Source: a bacterium
Lineage (GTDB): Bacteria; Verrucomicrobiota; Kiritimatiellia; CAIKKV01; CAITUY01
Direction of reading: 5' to 3'
NCBI GenBank assembly: GCA_037128595.1
Contig: JBAXWB010000030.1
Location: 1-58,094, forward strand
DNA length: 58,094 nucleotides
In this document: positions 42,395 through 50,650 of the stretch, piece after piece
Numbering within the stretch: the first letter of the stretch is position 1
Layout: each line of letters starts with the position of its first letter
The notes under the pieces: generated by a model
The model's input: the letters and a program-made list of their open reading frames with translations, nothing else
Database searches by the model: none
Told to the model about the DNA's origin: nothing
Position numbers and translations under genes: made by a program

Positions 42395-43462
42395 ATGCCG
42401 AAATCATGGTGGAACGGGCCGGTTAAAGCGGAGCCAAACTTCAACAATCTCCTTAAGGTCCTGAGGCGGGAGAAACCGGATCGGCCAACGCTGTTTGAGT
42501 TTTACCTGAATGGACGGATCGATCGGTTTGTCCTTTCAGGTAAATCCGAAGGGGATGATCAATACTCCGGAATTACCTATGGCGAAATGCGCCGATGGAT
42601 GGCGGCCTTTCATGCCATCGGGTATGACTATTCAACCGTGGCCATCCCCGGGTTTACCTTTCCCTTGAAAGTGCAGGATCACAAGGCGACCCTTTCCGCC
42701 AACGATGGGGTGATGATTACGGATCGACAATCGTTCAATGACTATGCCTGGCCGGATCCGGATCTGGCTGACTATGCGATTCTTGACGCCCTGGGAAACG
42801 ACATGCCGAAAGGCATGAAGTTGTTGGTTTGCGGCCCCGGCGGGGTGCTCGAAAATGCCAATTTTATCCTTGGCTTTGAAAACATGTGCTATCTCATCGC
42901 CGATGACGAGAAGCTGGTGGAGGATGTATTCGAGTTCATCGGAACGCGCCTGGTCCAATATTATACCAAGGCCCTCGAATCCAAGCATGTCGGCGCGATC
43001 ATCAGCAACGACGACTGGGGCTTTAAGAGCCAGACAATGCTGTCCCCGGAAAACATGCGTAAATTCGTTTTCCCCTGGCACAAGCAGATTGTCGAGGCGG
43101 CCCACAAGGCAGGGAAACCTGTCATCCTGCACTCCTGCGGGAATCTGAAGGATGTCATGGATGATATTATTGATGACATGAAATACGATGGGAAACATTC
43201 CTATGAAGATACGATTCTTCCCGTGGAGCAGGCGTATGATCAGTATGGAGACCGAATCGCCATCATGGGGGGAATCGATCTGGACTTTGTAGTCCGCTCA
43301 ACTCCTGAAGAGGTCTATCAGCGGTCGCGGGCCATGCTCGAGAGAGCCTCCTCGCGCGGTGGTTATGCGCTGGGGACGGGTAACAGCGTGCCGGAGTATG
43401 TTCCCCATGACAACTATCTGGCCATGATCAGTGCCGCGACATCGGATCGTGCGCAGTCATAA
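42395..43462 (+). CDS. Uroporphyrinogen decarboxylase-domain protein (methyltransferase-like) 1
   Basis: 355 residues with AAAGGAAA before the ATG. The URO-D fold is visible from FNNLLKVLRREKPDRPTLFE at the N-terminus through HKAGKPVILHSCGNL (~232-246), where His and Cys could bind zinc as in corrinoid or cobalamin-dependent methyltransferases, to IAIMGGIDLDFV and YALGTGNSVPEYVP at the end. It lacks the Arg-rich substrate loop of true HemE, so heme synthesis is unlikely. In PVC bacteria this family is expanded with unknown substrates. It stands alone after res. Confidence 0.82.
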   Translation: MPKSWWNGPVKAEPNFNNLLKVLRREKPDRPTLFEFYLNGRIDRFVLSGKSEGDDQYSGITYGEMRRWMAAFHAIGYDYSTVAIPGFTFPLKVQDHKATLSANDGVMITDRQSFNDYAWPDPDLADYAILDALGNDMPKGMKLLVCGPGGVLENANFILGFENMCYLIADDEKLVEDVFEFIGTRLVQYYTKALESKHVGAIISNDDWGFKSQTMLSPENMRKFVFPWHKQIVEAAHKAGKPVILHSCGNLKDVMDDIIDDMKYDGKHSYEDTILPVEQAYDQYGDRIAIMGGIDLDFVVRSTPEEVYQRSRAMLERASSRGGYALGTGNSVPEYVPHDNYLAMISAATSDRAQS

Positions 43463-43506
43463 CGTTAGTCATCAGGCCGCCGTTTATGAAAAGTCCTGCC
43501 CCTGGC

Positions 43507-43661
43507 CAGGGTCTTTTGTTTTGGCCCTTTTGGCACTGGTTTCGACAGAGCGAAACCCTCCATTAAGAATTGAAATCATGAAAATATCAGGTGTTTTCAC
43601 AATGGAGGGATGCGCTCCGTCGCATCCGGAGAGCCGAAATAAGCCAAAACAAAAGACCCTG
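43507..43661. repeat. Nested palindromic element containing hairpin copy 3
   Basis: Outer arms of 19 perfect bases (CAGGGTCTTTTGTTTTGGC at 43507-43525 against 43643-43661). Inside: the 25-bp hairpin GGTTTCG/CGAAACC (43538-43557), CCCTCCATT paired with AATGGAGGG, and GGATGCG/CGCATCC. It fills the middle of the 43463-43771 gap, which holds no gene. Probably a MITE-like insertion, perhaps also terminating transcription before the ExbB operon. Confidence 0.75.
43538..43562. repeat. 25-bp hairpin repeat, copy 3
   Basis: GGTTTCG, ACAGAG, CGAAACC, CTCCA: compensating changes T-to-C and A-to-G keep the stem paired, which supports selection on structure. It sits inside the larger palindrome. Confidence 0.55.
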
Positions 43662-43771
43662 TGCCCCTGGCGTTTTCATCAAGATTAAACTTGATGCCTG
43701 AAAGTCTCGCCGTTAGCCTCTTCGTTAGATGCTTTTTATTTCCGGCACTGCCGGGTTAGGAGAATAGAGAC

Positions 43772-44506
43772 ATGCGCATGAATATAAAATGGATGACGAG
43801 CTTGATGCTGGCAGTGACGGCAACCACGGGGCTGGCCGAGACGACGGCGGGCAACGGGGATCTCATGGCCCAGAAGGTATCCCTGATGGAGATGCTGAGC
43901 CGCGGGGGCGTGGTGATGGTGGCCCTCGGGGTGATGTCCATTGTGGGGCTGGCCCTGGTGATCTACTTTTTCTTCATTTTGCGGCGCAGTCAGGTGGTGC
44001 CGCAGATGCTGAAGGATGATGTGCTGGATAAGCTGGAAGCCGGGGAACTGGCGGATGCCCGGTCAGCCTGCGGCTATAAGCCCTGCGCCTTCTCCGAGGT
44101 GGCGGTCGCCGCCATCGACTATGCGCGTACCGGTGACATCTCACCGGCGCTGATGAAGGATGTTGTGGAATCCGAGGGCGGGCGGCAGGCGCTCATCATC
44201 CAGGGGCAGACCCAATACCTGTTTGACCTGGCGGTGCTCTCGCCGATGGTCGGTTTGCTGGGTACGGTCTTCGGCATGATCCATGCCTTTAATGCCGTGG
44301 CGCTGGACTTGACCAAAGCCAAGCCCATGCTGTTGGCGGCGGGGGTGGGCGAGGCGTTGATTGCCACGGCGGCGGGCTTGATTGTCGGTATTCCGGCGAT
44401 GGCCTTTTATGCGTATTTCCGGAACCGCTCGGCCCGGATCATTGCCGAGCTTGAGGTGTCTTCCGGCCAGGTGGTGAACATCCTGTTGAGCAAGAGGGGT
44501 AAATGA
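43772..44506 (+). CDS. MotA/TolQ/ExbB proton channel protein
   Basis: 244 residues. A signal-like start (MTSLMLAVTATTGLA) is followed by three transmembrane helices (~40-68, ~148-176, ~188-214) with the TolQ/ExbB signature around LSPMVGLLGTVFGMI and VGEALIATAAGLIVGIPAM. It forms the proton-driven motor with ExbD in the inner membrane. AGGAGA precedes the ATG. ExbD overlaps it by four bases. It opens a four-gene operon. Confidence 0.9.
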   Translation: MRMNIKWMTSLMLAVTATTGLAETTAGNGDLMAQKVSLMEMLSRGGVVMVALGVMSIVGLALVIYFFFILRRSQVVPQMLKDDVLDKLEAGELADARSACGYKPCAFSEVAVAAIDYARTGDISPALMKDVVESEGGRQALIIQGQTQYLFDLAVLSPMVGLLGTVFGMIHAFNAVALDLTKAKPMLLAAGVGEALIATAAGLIVGIPAMAFYAYFRNRSARIIAELEVSSGQVVNILLSKRGK

Positions 44507-44928
44507 ACTTCCGGGGACGGCATCAACCTAATCCCATCGCCTTTCAGATAGCGCCGATGGTCGACTTTTTGCTGGTACTGCTCTGTTACTCCATCATGAG
44601 TCAGATCTTTACGCAGTGGGAAGCCGAGTTGGATGTCAAGTTGCCTACGGCCTCTTCTGCCAAGATTGAACAACGCCTGCCGGGCGAAATCATCCTGAAT
44701 GTGATGAAAAATGGCACCACGGTGGTCAATGGCCGGAAATTGAATGATCCGGAACTCTCGGCCTTGTTGAAGCGACTGGTCGTGCTCTTCCCCGGTCAGC
44801 CGGTGTTGCTGCGGGCCGACAGTGAGACCGCCTATCAACACGTGATCCACGTTCTGGATCTCTGCCGGCAGGCTGACATCTGGAATGTCTCGTTTGCCAC
44901 CGGGTTGGTTGAAAAGAAGGGCGAGTAG
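44503..44928 (+). CDS. ExbD/TolR biopolymer transport protein
   Basis: 141 residues. One transmembrane helix (~16-38) containing APMVDFLLVLL, with the conserved proton-path Asp, and a periplasmic domain ending ADIWNVSFATG. It partners with the ExbB-type protein upstream (ATGA overlap). Composition and start are unambiguous. Confidence 0.9.
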   Translation: MNFRGRHQPNPIAFQIAPMVDFLLVLLCYSIMSQIFTQWEAELDVKLPTASSAKIEQRLPGEIILNVMKNGTTVVNGRKLNDPELSALLKRLVVLFPGQPVLLRADSETAYQHVIHVLDLCRQADIWNVSFATGLVEKKGE

Positions 44929-44970
44929 TGATGGTAAACCCAACAATGGAGCAAGTCTTCCCGCAGCCAA

Positions 44971-45058
44971 GACGGCTCACCGGGACGGTTCGCCCTACCC
45001 AATCTCAAGCCACTCTGGTTGTTACTCAGGTAGGGCGAGGCGTCCCTGCCGAGCCGTC
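44971..45058. repeat. 88-bp palindrome between exbD and the TPR gene
   Basis: GACGGCTC at 44971 and GAGCCGTC at 45051-45058 are the ends; arms continue through GGGACG/CGTCCC and CGCCCTACC/GGTAGGGCG. It lies inside the possible 48-codon extension of the TPR protein; the start at ATG 45072 places it in the leader instead. Confidence 0.65.
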
Positions 45059-45071
45059 TGGAGTGGTTGGT

Positions 45072-47363
45072 ATGCGGTCACGGCGGTCCTTGTGTGCGGT
45101 GCTTTGCTGTGTGTTCGTATGGAGCACCTTGCATGTGTTGGCCCTCAATGAGGTGGAACAGTTGCAATTTGCCGATGGCCTCTATTCCCGTGGCATGTGG
45201 GAAACGGCCCTGAAAGAGTATCAGTCCTATCTCACGCAGAATCCGCACACTGGCTCCAATGATGTGGTGACCTACCGGATGGGGGAATGTTACCGGTCAC
45301 TGGGCCGGCTCCCCGAGGCGGATCAGGCGTATCAGCGCGTATTTGAAGAGTTTCCCGCCGGTGAGTTCCATTACCGGGCGGGCTTGCGCCGGGCTGAGCT
45401 TATGGAACAGGGCGGTAAGCCCGATGATCAGATTCAGTTGCTCAAGACCATGCTGAAGGGGAGCCCGATGCCCGAGATGGGCGCGGCCTGCCAGTTTGCG
45501 CTGGGGGTGGCGCTCGAGAAGCAGGGCAAGCTGGATGAGGCGGCCAAAGCGTATGATGCGGTGTTGACGCAGTATGCCGGGACCCAGTTGATTCCCTATG
45601 CGGCCCTGGCCCTGGCGGGGCTTGACCGTCGTGGGGAGGGGAAGCGGGCGGCCCTGCTTTATGGCCTGGCGGCGGCGGCACCGGGTTCCCCGCGGATGGG
45701 CGCCGAGGCCCTGTTCCAGCTGGGTGACTTCTGTTACTCCCGCAAGGACTATGACGGGGCCGCTCAGGCCTATGACAAACTGGCGACGCTGTATCCCAAG
45801 GATGAGCGGGTCGCCCAATCGCGCCTTCAGCAGGCCTGGTCCCTATACAATGCCCGGCGCTATGCGGAAGCCTTGACCGTTTGTGAAGAGGTCCCTAAGA
45901 CCCCGGAATGGCTCTATCTCAAGGCGAATTGCCTGCGGCAGGTCATGAAAAACGAGGAGGCGGCCAGCACCTATGCCGAACTGCTGAAGAGCAATCCCGC
46001 GGGCGATATGGCGGCGACGGCGGCGTATGAGCGGGCCCTGACCTTATTCAAACTCGGGCGTTTTCAGGCGGCATTCGACCAGGCCAAGGGGCTGATTGCG
46101 GTGGACCGCGTGAAGCGGGATGTCTGCTGGCTTTTGGCGGAATCCAGCGCGGCGCTCAATGATGAGGCGGGTGCCGTGCAGTACTACCGGATGCTGTTGG
46201 ATCAATACCCGGATTCCCCGCTGGCAGGGGATGCCTTGTACCGGCTGGCTCATCTGCTGCAGAAGAAGGGGGATTACTTGCAGGCGGCGGAGTTGTTTGG
46301 CCGCTTGGCCGCGGATTTCCCGAAACATGAATTGGTGGCCCAGGCGATCTTTGCCCAGGCGTCCTGTCTGGGGACGGCGAAGAAGCCGGAGCAGGCCGTG
46401 GCGGCGTATGCCCGGTTGCTGGAAAAATACCCACAAAGCCGCTTTGTTGAAGACGCCCTTTATCAGAAGGCGATCAGTGAGACCTATTTGCGGCGGGATG
46501 CCCAGTCGATGGAAACCTGGCGCGAGCTGCTTTCAAAGTTTCCGGCCACGAAATATGTGGCCGATGCCCGTTTCTGGAGTGGCGTCCTATTGGAGGAGTC
46601 CGGCAAACTCGAGGAATCCGAAATCGCCTTTCGACAGGTGTTGACCGTGACGCCGCCTCCGTCCGACGACTTGCGGCTGCGGGCCAGTTTCCGGTTGGCG
46701 TTGGTCTTGCAGCGGCGGGAAAAGCCCGACGAGGCCGCCCCCCTGCTTCAGGACTTGATTGCCACCCCGATGCGCGAAAAATTCCCGGCCGAGCTGCTGG
46801 AATGGCTGGGTGAGTACCAGCTGAAAAAACAGGACTATGCCAAGGCGGCCCAGGTGACGGAGTTATTGCTGGCTCAGGCCAAAACGGAAAACTGGAAGCA
46901 GACGGCCTGGTGTCTCAAGGGCAAAGTCCTGATGGGGCAGGGGAAGAACGAGGAGGCCCGGCAGGCGTTTGAGCGGGTGACGGGTGTGGATTTCAAGAGT
47001 CAGGCATTGGCTGAGGCGTGGCTTAAACTGGGTGAATTGAGCCTGTTGGCCAATGAGGCGGATAAGGCGAAGCGGGCGTTTGAGGAATCGGCCACATTGG
47101 CGGCCACCGACACCCTGCTGGCGATCCGTGTCCAGGCTTATGCGGGAATTGGCAAGGCCTTGAAGGTGCGGGGTGATCATGCCGGGGCCGCGCGTCATTT
47201 CCTGAGTGTGGCAGTATTGTTCGATGATCCTGTTCTAGTTCCGGAATGTCTTTACGAGGCGGCTTCGGAGTTTTCGGCGGCGGGTCGTGGGGATGACGCT
47301 GCGAAAGCCCGCAAGGAGCTGCTCGAACGTTACCCTGATAGCGATTGGGCCAAAAAGAAATAA
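45072..47363 (+). CDS. Secreted TPR-repeat protein of the Exb operon
   Basis: 763 residues from ATG 45072. The start is chosen because a clean signal peptide (RRSLCAVLCCVFVWS...LHVLA) follows; an in-frame GTG at 44928 would put 48 palindrome-encoded residues before it. After the signal, about 18-20 tetratricopeptide-type helix pairs run to the end (for example DQAYQRVFEEFPAGEFHYRAG and AAQAYDKLATLYPKDE), similar to YbgF/BamD-like scaffolds. A periplasmic assembly platform near the outer membrane for the ExbB/ExbD motor is inferred. It is followed 4 bp later by the TonB-like vWA gene. Confidence 0.85.
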   Translation: MRSRRSLCAVLCCVFVWSTLHVLALNEVEQLQFADGLYSRGMWETALKEYQSYLTQNPHTGSNDVVTYRMGECYRSLGRLPEADQAYQRVFEEFPAGEFHYRAGLRRAELMEQGGKPDDQIQLLKTMLKGSPMPEMGAACQFALGVALEKQGKLDEAAKAYDAVLTQYAGTQLIPYAALALAGLDRRGEGKRAALLYGLAAAAPGSPRMGAEALFQLGDFCYSRKDYDGAAQAYDKLATLYPKDERVAQSRLQQAWSLYNARRYAEALTVCEEVPKTPEWLYLKANCLRQVMKNEEAASTYAELLKSNPAGDMAATAAYERALTLFKLGRFQAAFDQAKGLIAVDRVKRDVCWLLAESSAALNDEAGAVQYYRMLLDQYPDSPLAGDALYRLAHLLQKKGDYLQAAELFGRLAADFPKHELVAQAIFAQASCLGTAKKPEQAVAAYARLLEKYPQSRFVEDALYQKAISETYLRRDAQSMETWRELLSKFPATKYVADARFWSGVLLEESGKLEESEIAFRQVLTVTPPPSDDLRLRASFRLALVLQRREKPDEAAPLLQDLIATPMREKFPAELLEWLGEYQLKKQDYAKAAQVTELLLAQAKTENWKQTAWCLKGKVLMGQGKNEEARQAFERVTGVDFKSQALAEAWLKLGELSLLANEADKAKRAFEESATLAATDTLLAIRVQAYAGIGKALKVRGDHAGAARHFLSVAVLFDDPVLVPECLYEAASEFSAAGRGDDAAKARKELLERYPDSDWAKKK

Positions 47364-47367
47364 AGTT

Positions 47368-49185
47368 ATGAGCACGTCTCCCCGACCACTTAATTTCAGG
47401 AAAAAGAAAGAGCCATTGGGTGCTCTGGAGATGATCCGGCAGATGCGCCGCCGCAATCTCCTCTGGTATGGGCTGGCCATATTGGTCTCACTCCTCCTGC
47501 ATGTGGCTGTCATTCTCATGCTGCCCGGCTTCAGCGTCTATAAGATGGCGGACCGGCCCGCTTTCGAAAGGCAGATTTCCCTGAAATTGGAAGAGGTCAA
47601 GTTGGCGCCGGAGCCGCCGGATGTCGACCGGCGTCCGCCGAAATTCAAGCCGGATGCCGCCCGTGGCGAAGTGGCCGGGGAGGTCGGGGCCGAGGCGACC
47701 ACGATCCGCCGTGCGCAGGATGAGTCTGCGGTCGAACCCCGCCAAGTAGGGGCCGGGGTATTGATCGGCGAGCAGCGGAACCTGGCTGAGCCCATGCCGG
47801 TGGACCGGCCCATCTGGGAGCCGCGCCAGGAAATCCTGAGTATCAATCAGAAAATGGTCAGGGACGAAGCCGCCTTGCGGAAGCCGCGCCGGTATATGGA
47901 GACGGTGCCCCGCAGTCAGGCCGGGCTCGATATCTCCGCACCTGCGAGCCGGGAGGCTCTGGAAAGCGGGTTAGTCTCCACCGGGGCGTATTATCTGGTG
48001 GATGATCCTTCCAAGTTCACCTGGGGCCGTAATGTGCCGGCTGGATCGGGCCCCGGCGGGGCTCCGCGGGATGTGCCACCGCCCAAAAAGATCACCGAGG
48101 AGGAACCCCGGAAACTCATTGAGGAGAAGCAGGCCCGCGTGAATATCCTCAAGGCGCTGGAGAAGCACCTCAAGGCGGATGTGTTTGTCTACCGCTCTCC
48201 CAAGGGCACCTCTTATGATTACTGCCGGATTGAAATCAAGCGCCGGACCACGGATCTGCTGCCTGTTCTGGGAAAAGATCTGCTGTTGGTTCAGGACGGG
48301 TCGGCCAGCATCACCGAGCAGAAGCTTCATTTTTGCCGGGAGGGACTGCTCAAGGCGCTGGACCTGTTGGCCCCGGGCGACCGCTTCAATGTGGTGGAGT
48401 TCCGTGACACCCTCGTCAAATGTTTCGACACCTGGGCCACGGTGAATCCTGATACCCTGCAGCAGGCCCGGGAGTTCATCGGGCGGATGGAGTCTGTCGG
48501 CAATACCGATATCTTTGACGCGCTCAAGGACCTGCTCCAGTTTCCCCGCAAGCCCGGCCGGCCCGTGATCATGGTGGTGGCCAGCGATGGGGACGCGACC
48601 ACGGGGATCACGGACCACACCCGCATTATCGAAGCTTTCAGTCAGGCCAACCACGGCGAGGTGTCGGTATTCACGCTCGGTACGTTTCCGGGGGTGAATG
48701 CCTATCTGCTGGACCTGCTGAGTTATCGCAACCGCGGGGATACATTTATTGTGAAGACCGGGCGTTGGGATATCCCGTCGGTATTTGAGAGTCGCGTCCG
48801 TGAGGTGAGCCGGCCGGTGCTGTCCGATGTGCGGTTCCGGTTTGCGGGCCAGACCTATTGCGAGGCCTATCCGTTGCTGACCGCGAATCTGTATCTCGAC
48901 CGGCCTCTGGTGATTTACGGGCGTTTTATCAAGGGAACGCGGCGGCTGGTGTTCCAGGCCACGGGGCAGGCGGATGATATCCAATGCGATATGGTCTTTG
49001 ATCTGGATCTTGAAAAGGCGATGACGGGGGATGCGGGGGTACGGACCAGTTGGGCCTGGCAGCGGGCCTATTACCTGATCGGCGAACATACCCGTACGAA
49101 ACAGCCCGGAATCATCTCGGAACTGGGCCGCCTGGGAAAGACCTTTAATATCAAGGTCCCTTACATGACTGAACTTCAGCAGTAA
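47368..49185 (+). CDS. TonB-like anchored von Willebrand factor A protein
   Basis: 605 residues. A Lys/Arg-rich cytoplasmic start (1-30), one transmembrane helix at 31-53 with S41-LLL-H45, the SxxxH signature by which TonB and TolA helices contact ExbB/TolQ, then a Pro/Glu/Arg-rich periplasmic spacer (~58-270). Next comes a vWA domain (~300-480) with a complete MIDAS: DGSAS at 310-314, Thr in NTDIFDAL (~378), Asp in VASDGD (~405). The TonB C-terminal domain is absent; the end (~490-605) is a beta domain. So the ExbB/ExbD motor would drive a metal-dependent adhesion-type domain instead of TonB receptors. Start ATG 47368 is four bases after the TPR stop. Confidence 0.85.
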   Translation: MSTSPRPLNFRKKKEPLGALEMIRQMRRRNLLWYGLAILVSLLLHVAVILMLPGFSVYKMADRPAFERQISLKLEEVKLAPEPPDVDRRPPKFKPDAARGEVAGEVGAEATTIRRAQDESAVEPRQVGAGVLIGEQRNLAEPMPVDRPIWEPRQEILSINQKMVRDEAALRKPRRYMETVPRSQAGLDISAPASREALESGLVSTGAYYLVDDPSKFTWGRNVPAGSGPGGAPRDVPPPKKITEEEPRKLIEEKQARVNILKALEKHLKADVFVYRSPKGTSYDYCRIEIKRRTTDLLPVLGKDLLLVQDGSASITEQKLHFCREGLLKALDLLAPGDRFNVVEFRDTLVKCFDTWATVNPDTLQQAREFIGRMESVGNTDIFDALKDLLQFPRKPGRPVIMVVASDGDATTGITDHTRIIEAFSQANHGEVSVFTLGTFPGVNAYLLDLLSYRNRGDTFIVKTGRWDIPSVFESRVREVSRPVLSDVRFRFAGQTYCEAYPLLTANLYLDRPLVIYGRFIKGTRRLVFQATGQADDIQCDMVFDLDLEKAMTGDAGVRTSWAWQRAYYLIGEHTRTKQPGIISELGRLGKTFNIKVPYMTELQQ

Positions 49186-49192
49186 TCGGACA

Positions 49193-49288
49193 CCCCTCAC
49201 CCTAGCCCTCTCCCTCAAGGGGCGAGGGAATAGATTGTGCGCCATGTTTTCTCCCTCTCCCCTCGAGGGAGAGGGTTGGGGTGAGGGG
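49193..49288 (-). repeat. 96-bp palindromic element, copy B
   Basis: Same length as copy A (30283-30378) and, when reverse-complemented, nearly identical; differences cluster in the central ~12 bases and at two positions in the arms. It lies between the convergent ends of the vWA gene and the MFS gene. Confidence 0.85.
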
Positions 49289-49290
49289 TG

Positions 49291-50514
49291 TTAATCTTGC
49301 TGCAACGGATGTCGGTGATGAACGAACCGTTGCAGGATCAGGATCACAAGAATCATGGCGGCGCCTGAGGCGTAGAGGGTGCCGAACCCGAACCGGTCCG
49401 CCATGAATCCCCCCAGAACGGCGCCCAGCATACTGCATATCCCGACGACACTCTCATTGATGGCCACATACTGCGAACTCCGTTCAGGATGAATGAGGGC
49501 GTGAAATACCAGGTAGAAGAAGAAACTGCCCGTGTAGATCCCGAACAAAATGGCGCCCACACTGAGGATCAGATGGGACTGGCCGTACCCGAAGATGAGT
49601 GCGCCTGCAATGCCCAGACAGCCGAAGGCACCCACGGCCATGGGCCGGTACATCCAGAACCGGCTCCGGCACAGCGCTAGTCCCGTCACCGCCTGCGCCG
49701 CACTCACCAGGAAAAAGAGGAGCCCCTGAAAGCTTTGGGTCAGATGCAGGCAGGTTTCACTCCGGACAGGAAATACGGCGCGGAGGAAGGTGAGGACGAT
49801 GACGCCCACACCGGCACTGACCCAGCCTAGCCAGGCGAGGTCGGGCTGATGGGAATAGTCCACTGGGATGGCTTCGGCAGGGCGCGGCGTCTCGCCGGGT
49901 CGGCTGGGCGCCGCCGGCTGCGATTGGGCGAGATCTCTCAGGAAGTAAACCGCGATTCCGGTTAAGGCGGACAGGCTTGAGGCGAAATAGCAGGCATATT
50001 TCCAGCCGGAATTTCCCCCGCCGGGGGTGGACGAGCCGAATTCCATCAGGATGCCTGAGATAAACGGCCCCATGGCAAAGCCCATGCTCCAGGCGAAGGT
50101 GTAAAGCCCTGTGGAGTAGGTAATGGGCTTGTTATTGGCCCCATCTACCGCCTTCATGAATACCTGAAAGGGCAGGAAGAATAAGGCCGTTGCAATGCCC
50201 GCCAACGCCATCAGGACGTAAATCCCCACTACGCCGGGAATCAGGGTGAAGAGAAAGCTGATCAGGGCCAGCCCCCCCATGGAGGCGACCATCAGCCGGG
50301 AGGCATTGGCCGCCGTGACAAACCTGCCAAGAATCGGGCAGGCGACCAGATAGACCAGACTCCAGGTCGTCACCGTATTGGCGACGACGACGGCACTGGC
50401 CCCCTGCTGGGACAGGCGGACGGCATTGATGAACATAAACTGCGCCACCATCATGTCGGCAATGGCCGGCAACAGGTAAATAATGAGAGATAATCGCTGT
50501 CTTGAAATTTGCAT
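49291..50514 (-). CDS. Major facilitator superfamily transporter
   Basis: 407 residues from ATG 50514 (nine more from ATG 50541). Twelve hydrophobic segments; the loop between helices 2 and 3 is short and the central cytoplasmic loop (~200-225) is Pro-rich. The first segment starts RLSLIIYLLPAIADMMVAQF. No substrate motif was recognised. The gene ends three bases before palindrome copy B. Divergent from alaS with ~136 bp between. Confidence 0.83.
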   Translation of the reverse strand: MQISRQRLSLIIYLLPAIADMMVAQFMFINAVRLSQQGASAVVVANTVTTWSLVYLVACPILGRFVTAANASRLMVASMGGLALISFLFTLIPGVVGIYVLMALAGIATALFFLPFQVFMKAVDGANNKPITYSTGLYTFAWSMGFAMGPFISGILMEFGSSTPGGGNSGWKYACYFASSLSALTGIAVYFLRDLAQSQPAAPSRPGETPRPAEAIPVDYSHQPDLAWLGWVSAGVGVIVLTFLRAVFPVRSETCLHLTQSFQGLLFFLVSAAQAVTGLALCRSRFWMYRPMAVGAFGCLGIAGALIFGYGQSHLILSVGAILFGIYTGSFFFYLVFHALIHPERSSQYVAINESVVGICSMLGAVLGGFMADRFGFGTLYASGAAMILVILILQRFVHHRHPLQQD

Positions 50515-50650
50515 GCGCGGGAACCTAACACAGGACTGCATCAGGAGAAAGTCCGAACTTAGTTTTGACTCTTGAATCAGAACGGGGGGTGTTATAGCCT
50601 CTGGGCCGATTTTAGTGATGTGTATGGGTGAATTGAAAAGGATAGTGCTT

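Noticed and set aside
42395-43462. HemE (uroporphyrinogen decarboxylase proper)
   Set aside because: The N-terminal Arg-containing substrate motif of HemE is absent and no other heme gene is near; the same holds for 53667-54812.
30283-49288. The two 96-bp elements as ends of one composite transposon
   Set aside because: No transposase or integrase lies between them and the interior holds mixed host and acquired genes; independent small-element insertions are simpler.
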